From contig NZ_VHJK01000001.1 of assembly GCF_007004095.1 (NCBI RefSeq), forward strand, positions 2,484,501 through 2,548,500: 64,000 nucleotides of DNA, read 5' to 3'. Every line of letters begins with the position of its first letter. The stretch's first letter is position 1. Source of the DNA: Erythrobacter insulae (GTDB taxonomy: Bacteria; Pseudomonadota; Alphaproteobacteria; Sphingomonadales; Sphingomonadaceae). Shown piece after piece: positions 38,816-48,212 of the stretch. The translations under genes and the position numbers were made by a program. The notes below the pieces were generated by a model. It was not told the origin of the DNA and ran no database searches. It was given only the letters and a program-made list of their open reading frames with translations.

Positions 38816-40207
38816 ATGAGTGAAACACAAATCGTCTGGCTGCGGCGCGATCTGCGCATGGCCGATAATCCTGCCTTGTTTGCAGCCGCCACTACGGGGC
38901 CAGTCGTCTGCGTTTACATCCTCGATGATGAGGCCGCCGGGCATCATGCCTATGGCGGCGCATCGCGCTGGTGGTTGCACCATTCGTTGGAGAGCCTTTC
39001 CAAAAGCCTCGGCGCACGCAACGCCAAGCTGATCCTGCGGCGCGGCGATGCGGTGGAGGAATTGTGCAAGATTGCCAACGAAACCGGCGCGGCTACAATT
39101 CACGCCAACCGCCATTACGAACCGTGGTGGCGCAAGGCGCAGGGTAAGCTGGGCGAGGAACTCGACCTGCAACTCTACGACGGCATCTACCTTTATCCCG
39201 CCGGGCATGTGACGACCGGCTCCGGCGATCCGTACAAAATATATACGCCGTTTTATAAAGCGATGCGGCAGCAATTTCCCTCGCGCGATACGGTGCCTTC
39301 ACCCGAGACATTGTCCTCCCCCGGTAGCTGGCCCGCCAGCGATGATCTGGCGGATTGGAAGCTGCTACCGACGCGGCCCGATTGGTCCGGGGGTCTCGCG
39401 GCTTTCTGGAATGTGGGCGAAGACGCCGCGCATCGTCGTCTGACAGAATGGGAAGACGATGTTTCCGATTACGAAGACCAGCGCAACCTGCCCAGCGTCG
39501 ATGGATCATCGCGCCTTTCACCGCATCTGCATTTCGGCGAGGTTTCTCCAGTCCAGATATGGCACGCGCTCAAACACAAACGCTCCGATGGCTGGCAAAG
39601 CTATGAAAGCGAGCTGGTCTGGCGTGATTATGCCGCGAATGTCATTTGCCAGTTCCCTGCCTATGCGCGCGAAAATTACCGCGAGGATTATGACCAGCTG
39701 CAATGGCGCGATCCGGACGCGGATGAAAAAGCCGCCCGCGATCTTAAGAAATGGCAGCAGGGTAAAACCGGCTACCCCATAGTCGATGCAGGGATGCGCC
39801 AACTTTATCAGACAGGTTGGATGCACAACCGCGTGCGCATGATTACGGCCAGCTTCCTGATCAAACATCTGTTGATCGATTGGCGTAAAGGCGAGGAATG
39901 GTTCTGGGATTGCCTTTGCGATGCCGATTACGGATCTAACTCGGTCAATTGGCAATGGAATGCGGGCACCGGCGTTGATTCCAACATGTTTGTGCGCATC
40001 ATGGCGCCGCTGACCCAGTCGGAGAAATTCGATGCTGCGGCCTATATTCGCGAATATGTGCCCGAACTTGCCGGCCTTGATGCCCCCTACATTCACGATC
40101 CCGAAGAGCATGGCTGTCTGCCGAAATCATACCCGCCCAAGATGATTGCACATAAAGCGGGGCGTGAACGCGCAATGGCGGCGTATAAAGCGATGAAAGA
40201 CGGATAA
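38816..40207 (+). CDS. phr: Deoxyribodipyrimidine photolyase / cryptochrome class I
   Basis: A 463-residue flavoprotein that repairs cyclobutane pyrimidine dimers using blue light. N-terminal antenna domain motif WLRRDLRMADNPAL; FAD-binding domain motifs TGYPIVDAGMRQLYQTGWMHNR, NWQWNAGTGVDSNMFVRIM and P-TQSEKFD. Length matches CPD photolyases. The gene is followed by cyclopropane fatty acid synthase 53 bases later. In other alphaproteobacteria such a pair belongs to singlet-oxygen or light-stress regulons. Confidence 0.95.
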   Translation: MSETQIVWLRRDLRMADNPALFAAATTGPVVCVYILDDEAAGHHAYGGASRWWLHHSLESLSKSLGARNAKLILRRGDAVEELCKIANETGAATIHANRHYEPWWRKAQGKLGEELDLQLYDGIYLYPAGHVTTGSGDPYKIYTPFYKAMRQQFPSRDTVPSPETLSSPGSWPASDDLADWKLLPTRPDWSGGLAAFWNVGEDAAHRRLTEWEDDVSDYEDQRNLPSVDGSSRLSPHLHFGEVSPVQIWHALKHKRSDGWQSYESELVWRDYAANVICQFPAYARENYREDYDQLQWRDPDADEKAARDLKKWQQGKTGYPIVDAGMRQLYQTGWMHNRVRMITASFLIKHLLIDWRKGEEWFWDCLCDADYGSNSVNWQWNAGTGVDSNMFVRIMAPLTQSEKFDAAAYIREYVPELAGLDAPYIHDPEEHGCLPKSYPPKMIAHKAGRERAMAAYKAMKDG

Positions 40208-40260
40208 ACTAGCGTGTAACCATCTTGCCCGCAGGGCTGCCTCGCGATTAAAGACATCGC

Positions 40261-41496
40261 ATGAGAGCGCAGGAGATGAGAGGCGAGCAATTGCTCAGCG
40301 GCGGCGAACGCTTTGCGCCGCGTCCCAACCTTTTCTCGCGCCTGTTCGCTCCCGGTTTCAAAACCATGCTCGACCGCGTTGACAAAGGGTTTGAACGCGG
40401 TTCGATCACCGCAACGCTTCCCGATGGCACAGTGCGGGTTCTTGGCGGACGCGCTCCGGGCTTTGACGTTAAGGTTGACCTTAAAGACTGGCGCGCGCTG
40501 CTTCGTCTGGCGACCAGCGGGTCGGTCGGTTGGTATCAGGCGTATGAAGCGGGCGAATGGGAAGCAGACAATCACGCACATCTGTTTGCGTTGATGTCTG
40601 ACAATGCCCGCGCGCTGGGCGATACGGCGCGCAGTGCCGGTTTATCCAAATGGATCGCGCGCGCGGCGCATTATTTCAACCGCAATGACCGGGCCGGATC
40701 GGTGCGCAATATCTCTGCACATTACGATCTGGGCAATGATTTCTACCGTGCGTGGCTTGATGATACGTTGACCTATTCCAGCGCGCTTGAATACGGCGAG
40801 GACGGGTTGAAAGCAGCGCAGCTGCGCAAGCTGGATGGCATTGCCGGGCGTCTGGGAGATGCCGGATCCGTGCTGGAAATCGGTTGCGGATGGGGCGCAC
40901 TGGCAGAGCGTATTGCACTGTCCGGCGCGAGCGTGACAGCCATCAGCCTTTCGGATGAACAACTGGCCTATGCGCGCCAACACCGTCCAGCAGAGATAGC
41001 ATTCGAAAAATGCGATTACCGTGATGTATCGGGCCAGTTTGATGCCATCGCCAGCGTGGAAATGGTCGAAGCCTTGGGCCGCGAATATTGGCCGACTTTC
41101 CTTGATTGCGTCGCATCCAATCTTCGGCCCGGCGGGCGCGCGGCGATCCAGTATATCTCGATGGCTGATGACCTGTTCGAGGTTTACGCCAACAGCGCCG
41201 ATTTCATTCAAGCCTATGTCTTTCCCGGCGGCATGTTGATCAAATCATCCGAATTCCGGGAGCTTGCCGCGGCAAGAGGCCTTGAGTGGCGCGATCAAGT
41301 CGATTTCGGGCAAGATTACGCCGCAACGCTGCGCAAATGGCGCGAACAATTCGATGTGGCTGCGACCGAAGGCCGTTTGCCCGATGGCTTCGATGAACGC
41401 TTTGTCCGGCTCTGGCGGTATTACCTGTCTTATTGCGAAGGCGGGTTTCTCGCCGGAAATATTGATGTGCATCAGGTGACGCTGGTTAAAACCTGA
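40261..41496 (+). CDS. cfa: Cyclopropane-fatty-acyl-phospholipid synthase
   Basis: A 411-residue SAM-dependent methyltransferase that adds a methylene bridge to unsaturated phospholipid acyl chains. The SAM loop is VLEIGCGWG at residues 204-212; HYDLGNDFY, YSSALEY and the C-terminal WRYYLSYCEGGF are typical of CfaS. The start is taken at ATG 40261; ATG 40276 is too close to its AGGAG site. It is downstream of photolyase. Confidence 0.94.
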   Translation: MRAQEMRGEQLLSGGERFAPRPNLFSRLFAPGFKTMLDRVDKGFERGSITATLPDGTVRVLGGRAPGFDVKVDLKDWRALLRLATSGSVGWYQAYEAGEWEADNHAHLFALMSDNARALGDTARSAGLSKWIARAAHYFNRNDRAGSVRNISAHYDLGNDFYRAWLDDTLTYSSALEYGEDGLKAAQLRKLDGIAGRLGDAGSVLEIGCGWGALAERIALSGASVTAISLSDEQLAYARQHRPAEIAFEKCDYRDVSGQFDAIASVEMVEALGREYWPTFLDCVASNLRPGGRAAIQYISMADDLFEVYANSADFIQAYVFPGGMLIKSSEFRELAAARGLEWRDQVDFGQDYAATLRKWREQFDVAATEGRLPDGFDERFVRLWRYYLSYCEGGFLAGNIDVHQVTLVKT

Positions 41497-41526
41497 GCTA
41501 TCAACAGCGCAGAGGGAGACGAGATT

Positions 41527-42729
41527 ATGTCCATTCGCGCCGCCGGCCTTGCCGGAATTATTGCCATCGCGCTCGCCGGCTGTGATGCCGGTTATGGCAC
41601 CGGGTCCGGCCTGAAAAGCGCATCTGCGAGCACGCCGTCCGCAGTGGAGATGGTTACACCGCCAGCGCGCGATCAATCCGAACTTCAGGTTCTTTTCTGG
41701 AACGATGAACAAAGATCAGCGCGCTTTCGGGATATGGAAAACTGGTTTGCGGGCCATGAAGTACCCGCCGCGTCCACCACGCGCGAATTGCCGGCGGGTT
41801 CGCCGCTGAGCCCTGAAATTCAGGCCGATATCCGTAAATTGATGGCCGACACCAATGCATCGGGCGTCATGGTGTTGCAGGATGGCAAAGTCCGCTTTGA
41901 AGATTACGGGCTTGGCCTGGGTTCGGAAGATCGCTGGACCAGTTTTTCCGTCGCGAAGAGCTTTACATCGACGCTGCTGGGTGCCGCTGTAAAAGATGGT
42001 TCGATTGACAGTCTTGATGATCCTGTCACGCGGTACATCCCCAATCTGGCCGGTTCCGCCTATGACGGTGTGACAGTGCGGCAGATTGCCACGATGACCA
42101 GCGGCGTCGCATGGAACGAAGATTACACCGATCCTGACAGCGATGTGGCCGCGATGAACCGCTATGTCGTTGAATTTGGCAAGGATGCGATTGTCGCGCA
42201 GATGAAGACGCTCAAACGCGAAGCACCCGCCGGCGAAAAATGGGTCTATAAAACCGGTGAGACGAACTTGATCGGTCTGCTGATCGAAAACGCCGTGGGC
42301 ATGCCGCTGGCTGAATACGCACGAAACAAGATTGTCGAACCTGCCGGATTCGAAGGCGGATTGTTCTGGATGGTTGATCCGCGCGGAGGAAATATCGGTG
42401 GGTGCTGCCTGTCCATCCGGCTTTCAGATTATGCCCGAATGGGCCAGTTTGCGCTTGAGGGCGGGGCAGGGACCGTGCCCGATGACTGGTTCAGCGAAGC
42501 GGGCGATTCTCAGGTCGATTTTGGCGATACCGGGTTTGGTTACGGCTATCAGTGGTGGACCTATCCCGAGGGCAATTACGGGGCTCAGGGAATTTTCGGG
42601 CAGGCGATAACGCTCGTCCCTGAAAAACAGATTGTGTTTGCCATTATCAGCAACTGGAAGACGGCGACGTCCAATGACCACCGCGCTCAGGCACGCGCGG
42701 TGGTGGCAAAAATTGCCGCTGCGGATTGA
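41527..42729 (+). CDS. Serine hydrolase lipoprotein, class C beta-lactamase fold
   Basis: A 400-residue lipoprotein with lipobox LAGC near residue 19. The beta-lactamase-fold catalytic motif SVAK lies at residues 141-144 (FSVAKSFTS). The second motif is in the region YKTGETN, and the third is near GIFGQ, so the KTG/HTG box is not canonical. Such proteins are esterases, peptidases or beta-lactamases. Activity cannot be called. It lies 31 bases after cfa and may be co-transcribed. Confidence 0.87.
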   Translation: MSIRAAGLAGIIAIALAGCDAGYGTGSGLKSASASTPSAVEMVTPPARDQSELQVLFWNDEQRSARFRDMENWFAGHEVPAASTTRELPAGSPLSPEIQADIRKLMADTNASGVMVLQDGKVRFEDYGLGLGSEDRWTSFSVAKSFTSTLLGAAVKDGSIDSLDDPVTRYIPNLAGSAYDGVTVRQIATMTSGVAWNEDYTDPDSDVAAMNRYVVEFGKDAIVAQMKTLKREAPAGEKWVYKTGETNLIGLLIENAVGMPLAEYARNKIVEPAGFEGGLFWMVDPRGGNIGGCCLSIRLSDYARMGQFALEGGAGTVPDDWFSEAGDSQVDFGDTGFGYGYQWWTYPEGNYGAQGIFGQAITLVPEKQIVFAIISNWKTATSNDHRAQARAVVAKIAAAD

Positions 42730-42736
42730 TCCGGCG

Positions 42737-43084
42737 TCAGATCGCCGTGCGGTATATGCCGGTGTTGCTGTAACGTTGCAGGATATTGTCGTGCACGATT
42801 GGGCTTAGCAGGTCCGTGAATGCGCAGCCGACGATGCAATTGTCCCACCACACGACTTCGGATTGAAGCGATTCAAGTCCGGGCAGCGTGAGCCAGCAGA
42901 CCTGCCCTTCGTGCATGCGATTGATCGATGCAGCCGAAAAGCCGGAAATGGAAAGGTCATGCACCACGCTTTGAAAAGCGCGGCCACCCGATGCCCGTAC
43001 TGTAGCGGGAATGGTGAGTTTTGTGCGGGGCGCGCAGCGATCTTCCTGCGCGGCAACTCGGTACGTGTTGTATTCGCTCGGCAT
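42737..43084 (-). CDS. Single-domain PilZ protein
   Basis: About 115 residues from the ATG 43084 (a TTG at 43105 would add seven). The c-di-GMP-binding pattern is visible: EDRCAPRTK for the RxxxR part and HDLSISGFSA for the DxSxxG part. It is probably a small c-di-GMP effector. It converges with the serine hydrolase gene, stops seven bases apart. Confidence 0.85.
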   Translation of the reverse strand: MPSEYNTYRVAAQEDRCAPRTKLTIPATVRASGGRAFQSVVHDLSISGFSAASINRMHEGQVCWLTLPGLESLQSEVVWWDNCIVGCAFTDLLSPIVHDNILQRYSNTGIYRTAI

Positions 43085-43253
43085 AGCCTGTGGAACCCTA
43101 TTCAAACAGCGTTTGGTCTCTTCGCCCTTTGGTTTTGTCGTTGGTCACGCACAGGTTTCGGCCCTTCAGCCTTTCGACTGAGTTGCGATGTAGAGTTAAT
43201 TTTGGAGCAACCGAAAATATATTGTGTCTTGCGCCGCCAGCGCGGCACGGGGG

Positions 43254-43970
43254 TTAGCCGTCGACGCGTTCACGGTGCCCGGTTGTGAAGTCTTCCTGCA
43301 CCAGCGCAACGATGCGCTCTGCCACGGCTTCGGGGGGTTTGACCGTCTCGGGATTTTCGCCCGGATATGCGCGCGCGCGCATCTCTGTGCGCGTTGCGCC
43401 CGGATCGACGATTGCGACGCGCAGCGGGCTGATCTTTTCGCTTTCCACGGCATAGGTTTCGAGCAAATTGTCAAACGCGGCTTTGGTTGAGCCATAGGCC
43501 CCCCAAAAAGCGCGCGGGTCCGCGCCAACGGAGCTGGTGAGGCCAATCACACGGCCATTTTTCGCTCTGCGGACAAGCGGGTCAAATGCTGCAAGCATGG
43601 CCTGATTGGCGACAACATTGATCATCATCGCCTGATTGAACTGCTTGGGATCAATCTGGGATATCGGTGTCAACTCCGGTAGATAAGCTGCTGAAAGACA
43701 TAGGATATCCAAAGTGTCCCACCGGCTAGCAATTGCCCCTGCAAGGCGGCTGATTGCGTCTTGTTCGGTCAGATCGACCGGCGCGATCGTTGATGTTCCG
43801 CCAATCTCGTGAATCTTGTCTTCGATCAGCTCCAGCGCCTTAACCTTCCGCGCGACAAGGATCACATGCGCCCCAGCCTCCGCCAAAGCGATGGCAGTCG
43901 CGGCGCCAATGCCGCGGCTCGCGCCGGTGACTAGGGCGGTTTGCCCATCGAGCGGTTTTGTATTGGTCAT
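43254..43970 (-). CDS. SDR-family oxidoreductase
   Basis: A 238-residue SDR with the cofactor loop TGASRGIG, RK pair after the second strand (ARKVKALE) favouring NADP, and the catalytic SS...YGSTKAAFD region. The ATG at 43970 begins four bases after the purF stop, so it is likely co-transcribed with purF. The substrate is unknown. Confidence 0.9.
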   Translation of the reverse strand: MTNTKPLDGQTALVTGASRGIGAATAIALAEAGAHVILVARKVKALELIEDKIHEIGGTSTIAPVDLTEQDAISRLAGAIASRWDTLDILCLSAAYLPELTPISQIDPKQFNQAMMINVVANQAMLAAFDPLVRRAKNGRVIGLTSSVGADPRAFWGAYGSTKAAFDNLLETYAVESEKISPLRVAIVDPGATRTEMRARAYPGENPETVKPPEAVAERIVALVQEDFTTGHRERVDG

Positions 43971-43974
43971 GGTT

Positions 43975-45462
43975 TTAAGCAGCCTTGGGGTCGGCAAAGG
44001 GCAATTCGGCGGATTTCGTATCCGTCTGATTGAAATCGGTTAGCGGGGTCGGATATTCGCCGGTAAAGCAGGCATCGCAGAATTGCGGGCAGGCTTTATC
44101 ACGACCTGTCGATCCTACTGCGCGGTAAAGTCCGTCGATGGAAATAAACGCGAGGCTGTCTGCCCTGATAAATTCGCGCATCGGTTCGATGTCCATCCGT
44201 GCGGCGAGCAGTTTGGAACGTTCCGGCGTGTCAACGCCGTAGAAACAGCTATGCGCGGTGGGCGGGCTGGCGACCCGGAAATGGACTTCTTTTGCGCCCG
44301 CTTCACGCATCATCTCGACGATTTTCATACTGGTCGTGCCGCGCACGATGGAATCGTCGATGAGGACAATTTTCTTACCCGCAACTAGCCCGCGATTGGC
44401 GTTATGTTTGCGTTTTACGCCCGAATGACGCGCGCTGTCCGATGGTTGAATGAATGTCCGGCCAACATAATGCGAACGGATAATCCCGAGTTCGAAAGGG
44501 ACACCTGATTGCTGGGCATAGCCGATGGCTGCGGGCACGCCGCTGTCTGGTACGGGCACCACAAGATCGACGTCGCACGGCGCCTCTGTTGCCAATTCGG
44601 CACCGATCGCTTTGCGCGCTTCATACACGCTGCGTCCGGCAAAAATGCTGTCGGGCCGGCTGAAATAGACATGTTCAAAGATGCATGGGCGCGATGGCTG
44701 ATTGCCGAACGGGCGCAGGCTTTTGATTTCGCCTTTGAAATCCACCTGCAACATCTCGCCCGGTTCGACCTCGCGGATCAATTCCGCGCCGATTACGTCA
44801 AACGCGACGCTTTCGCTGGCAAAAACAACAGCATCGCCCATGCGGCCCATCACAAGCGGACGAATACCCAATGGATCGCGGCAGGCGATCATGCCGACCG
44901 GCGTGGTCACGATCAACGCATAGGCGCCTTCGACCAGTCGCAGCGCATCAATCAGGCGGTCTGCGATGGTGGGATACCGGCTAGTGGCAACCAGATGGAT
45001 GATAACTTCGGTATCAGAGGTCGATTGGAAGATTGACCCTTTGGTTACGAGATCTCCGCGCAACGCCTGAGCGTTGGAGAAATTGCCATTATGCGCCACG
45101 GCAAAGCCGCCGCTGGCGAGTTCTGCATAAAGCGGTTGGACATTGCGCAAGCCTGCGCCGCCAGTGGTGGAATACCGCACATGACCCGAAGCCATATTTC
45201 CCGGCAATTCTGCAATCGCTTCAGGCGATGAGAAATTTTCCGCCACGTGCCCGAGGCCGCGGCGCGAGAAGAATTCTTTCCCGTCATAGCTGGTGATGCC
45301 GACAGCTTCCTGTCCGCGATGTTGAAGCGCATGGAGACCCAATGCGGTTACGGCGGCGGCATCAGCGGCGTTGATCACGCCGAATACGCCGCATTCCTCG
45401 CGCAGTTTATCGCCATCATCATCCCGAAAGGGGTGGGTAAGATTTTGAGGTGAAATTGCCAT
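43975..45462 (-). CDS. purF: Amidophosphoribosyltransferase PurF
   Basis: A 495-residue enzyme of the first committed step in purine synthesis. The N-terminal glutamine amidotransferase domain has its nucleophile Cys24 in EECGVFGV, after a short propeptide, if ATG 45462 is the start; ATG 45513 would add 17 residues. The PRPP site VLIDDSIVRGTT is present. Cysteines in PCIFEHVYF, HSCFYG and CPQFCDACFTGEYP match the 4Fe-4S, B. subtilis-type enzyme. It is divergent from lolC. Confidence 0.96.
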   Translation of the reverse strand: MAISPQNLTHPFRDDDGDKLREECGVFGVINAADAAAVTALGLHALQHRGQEAVGITSYDGKEFFSRRGLGHVAENFSSPEAIAELPGNMASGHVRYSTTGGAGLRNVQPLYAELASGGFAVAHNGNFSNAQALRGDLVTKGSIFQSTSDTEVIIHLVATSRYPTIADRLIDALRLVEGAYALIVTTPVGMIACRDPLGIRPLVMGRMGDAVVFASESVAFDVIGAELIREVEPGEMLQVDFKGEIKSLRPFGNQPSRPCIFEHVYFSRPDSIFAGRSVYEARKAIGAELATEAPCDVDLVVPVPDSGVPAAIGYAQQSGVPFELGIIRSHYVGRTFIQPSDSARHSGVKRKHNANRGLVAGKKIVLIDDSIVRGTTSMKIVEMMREAGAKEVHFRVASPPTAHSCFYGVDTPERSKLLAARMDIEPMREFIRADSLAFISIDGLYRAVGSTGRDKACPQFCDACFTGEYPTPLTDFNQTDTKSAELPFADPKAA

Positions 45463-45693
45463 CGCCAGATCCGTCCGCTGCGCTGCTCCGTCGGGTGCAG
45501 GCTCAATGGCCATGTTACCGATCAATTACAAGCCACACGCGCGCTCTAATGCCCTCATTTTTGCCAAGGGTGACCGTGAGGCGACGCGATCGGGGTGGTT
45601 GTTACTCACAATCGTGTGTGTTCTGTGGATTGTGCCGCGGCAAGCCTCCGCCTACAGCCTGCGTTCAGCAGCAACCAGTCAGCAGCCCAATCC

Positions 45694-46932
45694 ATGCTTA
45701 CCCCTTTCGAACGAATGATCGCCAAGAGGTACCTCTGGCCCGGTAAGGGGGAGGCCTTCATTGCGCTTGTCGCCGGGATATCGGTGGGCGTTGTCATGCT
45801 GTCTGTCGCCATGCTCGTGCTGGTGATGAGTGTCATGGGCGGCTTTCGCAGCGAAATGCTTGATAAATTTGCCGGATTGAACGGGCATGCCGTGGTGCAA
45901 GCCTATGGCGGAAAGCTCGACAATTGGGAAAGCACGCTGGAGCAGGTTCTGGCGACCGAAGGCGTCGTAACGGCGTCACCATTGATAGAACAGCCTTTGC
46001 TCGCCAGCCTGAATGGCCGCGCCGTTGCAATTTTTGTGCGCGGAAACACAGCTGAAGATATTGCCGATTTGGGGGATAAAGTTCTGCTCGGCGATATTGC
46101 CAGCATTCAACCCGATTCCGGCAAGGTCGCGATCGGCTCGCGGCTCGCCTCCAACATCGGCGCGCGCGTGGGCGACACGATTACGATCATCAATCCGCAA
46201 GGGCGCACCACACCATTCGGCACATCAATCCGGCAGGTGGGCTATGAAGTCGGGGCGATTTTCGAGATCGGTCTGTACGATTTTGACGAAACATTCGTGA
46301 TCATGCCCATGCAAGACGCGCAGACGCTTTTATTAATGGGTGACAGTGTCGGATTGATTGAGATCACGGTGACAGATCCCGATAATGTCGGTGAAATCCT
46401 GAAACCTGTCGAAGATGCTCTGGTTGGCCGCGCGGTTATCGCAGATTGGAAACAGATCAATTCAACCTTGTTCGAAGCCCTGGAAGTCGAACGCGTGGCG
46501 ATGTTCTTTGTGCTTAGCTTCATGGTGTTGGTCGCGTCTTTTAATATCCTTTCGAGCCTTGTGATGCTGGTGCGCGCGAAAACACGCGACATTGCGATCA
46601 TGCGCACAATGGGCGCGACCCGGCGCAGTTTGCTCAAGATTTTCGTCACCACCGGTACAACCATTGGTACGCTGGGTACGCTGACCGGATTGGTTCTCGG
46701 CTTTCTGTTGCTGTATTTCCGCAATCCGATTGTCGATGGTGTGGCGTTTTTGACCGGAGTTGAAATCTGGGACCCAAGCGTGCGCTTCCTCACGTCGCTG
46801 CCAGTGCGTGTTGATCCGTGGGAAATCATTGGCATCACCGCGCTCGGCATAGTGCTCAGCTTCCTCGCGACGCTGTATCCGGCGCTTAAAGCATCCAACA
46901 CCGATCCTGTTCAGGTGCTGCGTTATGAATAA
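45694..46932 (+). CDS. lolC: Lipoprotein-releasing ABC transporter permease LolC/LolE
   Basis: A 412-residue inner membrane permease of the LolCDE complex, which releases lipoproteins to LolA. The N-terminal helix after [16 protein letters not shown] (with [22 protein letters not shown]), a large periplasmic domain, and three C-terminal helices (about 290-395) match the FtsX-like layout with [18 protein letters not shown] 45694 is chosen; the frame extends upstream without support. A single permease gene is present and overlaps lolD by eight bases, suggesting a homodimeric permease as in many alphaproteobacteria. Confidence 0.94.
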   Translation: MLTPFERMIAKRYLWPGKGEAFIALVAGISVGVVMLSVAMLVLVMSVMGGFRSEMLDKFAGLNGHAVVQAYGGKLDNWESTLEQVLATEGVVTASPLIEQPLLASLNGRAVAIFVRGNTAEDIADLGDKVLLGDIASIQPDSGKVAIGSRLASNIGARVGDTITIINPQGRTTPFGTSIRQVGYEVGAIFEIGLYDFDETFVIMPMQDAQTLLLMGDSVGLIEITVTDPDNVGEILKPVEDALVGRAVIADWKQINSTLFEALEVERVAMFFVLSFMVLVASFNILSSLVMLVRAKTRDIAIMRTMGATRRSLLKIFVTTGTTIGTLGTLTGLVLGFLLLYFRNPIVDGVAFLTGVEIWDPSVRFLTSLPVRVDPWEIIGITALGIVLSFLATLYPALKASNTDPVQVLRYE

Positions 46933-47599
46933 GCCGATCGTCTCTTTGCGCGGTTTAAAGCGCAGTTTCGAGCAGGGCGGGCAGCGCATTGATGTGCTGC
47001 GCGGGGTGGATCTGGATATTCAACCGGGCGAGATTGTTGCGCTGCTTGGTCCATCAGGCTCGGGCAAATCGACCATGCTTCAGGCCGTGGGATTGCTAGA
47101 AGGTGGGTTCGAAGGTTCCATCGCGATTGCAGGAGAGCGCGCCGAAAAGCTGCCGCCTGACGGGCGTACGCGGCTGCGGCGAGAGCATCTCGGATTTGTG
47201 TATCAGTTTCACCATTTGCTGCCTGATTTCGACGCGACCGAAAATGTTGTAATGCCGCAAATGATCGCCGGGACCGACCGCGAAACCGCGCTGGAGCGCG
47301 CGCAAAGCCTGCTGACCAGCCTGGGCCTTGGCCACCGGCTAACCCACCGGCCAAGCCAGCTTTCCGGCGGCGAGCAGCAGCGCGTGGCCGTGGCGCGCGC
47401 GCTTGCCAATCAACCGACTTTGGTGCTGGCTGATGAACCGACCGGCAATCTGGATGAAACGACATCGGACACGGTGCTCGGCCAGTTTCTGGAACTGGTG
47501 CGCGGTGAAGGCAGCGCTGCTTTGGTCGCTACGCATAATGAACGACTGGCCAGCCGGATGGACCGGGTTGTCCGCCTGCATGACGGGATTTTGGCCTGA
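46925..47599 (+). CDS. lolD: Lipoprotein-releasing ABC ATPase LolD
   Basis: A 224-residue ATPase. Walker [10 protein letters not shown] lies at residues 42-50, the signature [15 protein letters not shown] and Walker [14 protein letters not shown] follow. It overlaps lolC and supplies energy for lipoprotein release. Length is standard for LolD. Confidence 0.96.
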   Translation: MNKPIVSLRGLKRSFEQGGQRIDVLRGVDLDIQPGEIVALLGPSGSGKSTMLQAVGLLEGGFEGSIAIAGERAEKLPPDGRTRLRREHLGFVYQFHHLLPDFDATENVVMPQMIAGTDRETALERAQSLLTSLGLGHRLTHRPSQLSGGEQQRVAVARALANQPTLVLADEPTGNLDETTSDTVLGQFLELVRGEGSAALVATHNERLASRMDRVVRLHDGILA

Positions 47600-47659
47600 C
47601 CTTGCTCGCTGGACCAGCAATGCCCACATGGGCAGCAACGCTTTAAAGGATCCAAGCTC

Positions 47660-48139
47660 ATGACAACAATCGCCGATTTTACCGTCAACACCAATCGCGG
47701 CGAAGAGCTCGACCTGTCCGAGAAAAAGGGCAAGGTCCTGTTGGTGGTTAACACAGCGAGCAAGTGCGGTTTCACGCCGCAATATGACGGGTTGGAGCAG
47801 CTGTTTCAGGATTTCAAAGACAAGGATTTCGAAGTGCTTGGCTTTCCCTGCAACCAGTTTGGCGCTCAGGAACCTGGCAATGCCGATGAAATTGCGGAGT
47901 TTTGCAAGGTCAATTTCGGCGTGACATTCCCGTTGATGGAGAAAGTCGATGTGAACGGCCCCAATGCCTCGCCATTGTTCGACTGGATGAAGTCCGAAAA
48001 GAAAGGCCTGATGGGTTCGACCTCGATCAAATGGAACTTTACCAAATTCCTGATCGACCGCGAAGGCAACGTCGTGAAGCGTTACGGCCCGCAGGACACG
48101 CCCAAGCAGATCGCGAAAGATGTCGCAAAACTGGTTTGA
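47660..48139 (+). CDS. Glutathione peroxidase-family protein
   Basis: A 159-residue peroxidase. The peroxidatic cysteine is Cys36 in NTASKCGFTPQY, with the downstream GFPCNQFGAQEPG and WNFTKFLIDREG motifs. A cysteine rather than selenocysteine form, so likely thioredoxin- or glutathione-dependent reduction of peroxides. It follows lolD by 60 bases. Confidence 0.95.
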   Translation: MTTIADFTVNTNRGEELDLSEKKGKVLLVVNTASKCGFTPQYDGLEQLFQDFKDKDFEVLGFPCNQFGAQEPGNADEIAEFCKVNFGVTFPLMEKVDVNGPNASPLFDWMKSEKKGLMGSTSIKWNFTKFLIDREGNVVKRYGPQDTPKQIAKDVAKLV

Positions 48140-48212
48140 ACTCTCCTCACCCTGTGGAGAATTAGAGGCGATAAAGCCTTCCGAATCGCGGCCAATTTTC
48201 TAAGCTGCTCCG

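Noticed and set aside
45506..45718. Possible small membrane ORF upstream of lolC
   Set aside because: It has one hydrophobic stretch, but it overlaps the possible purF start region and the lolC start, with no clear ribosome site. I leave it out.
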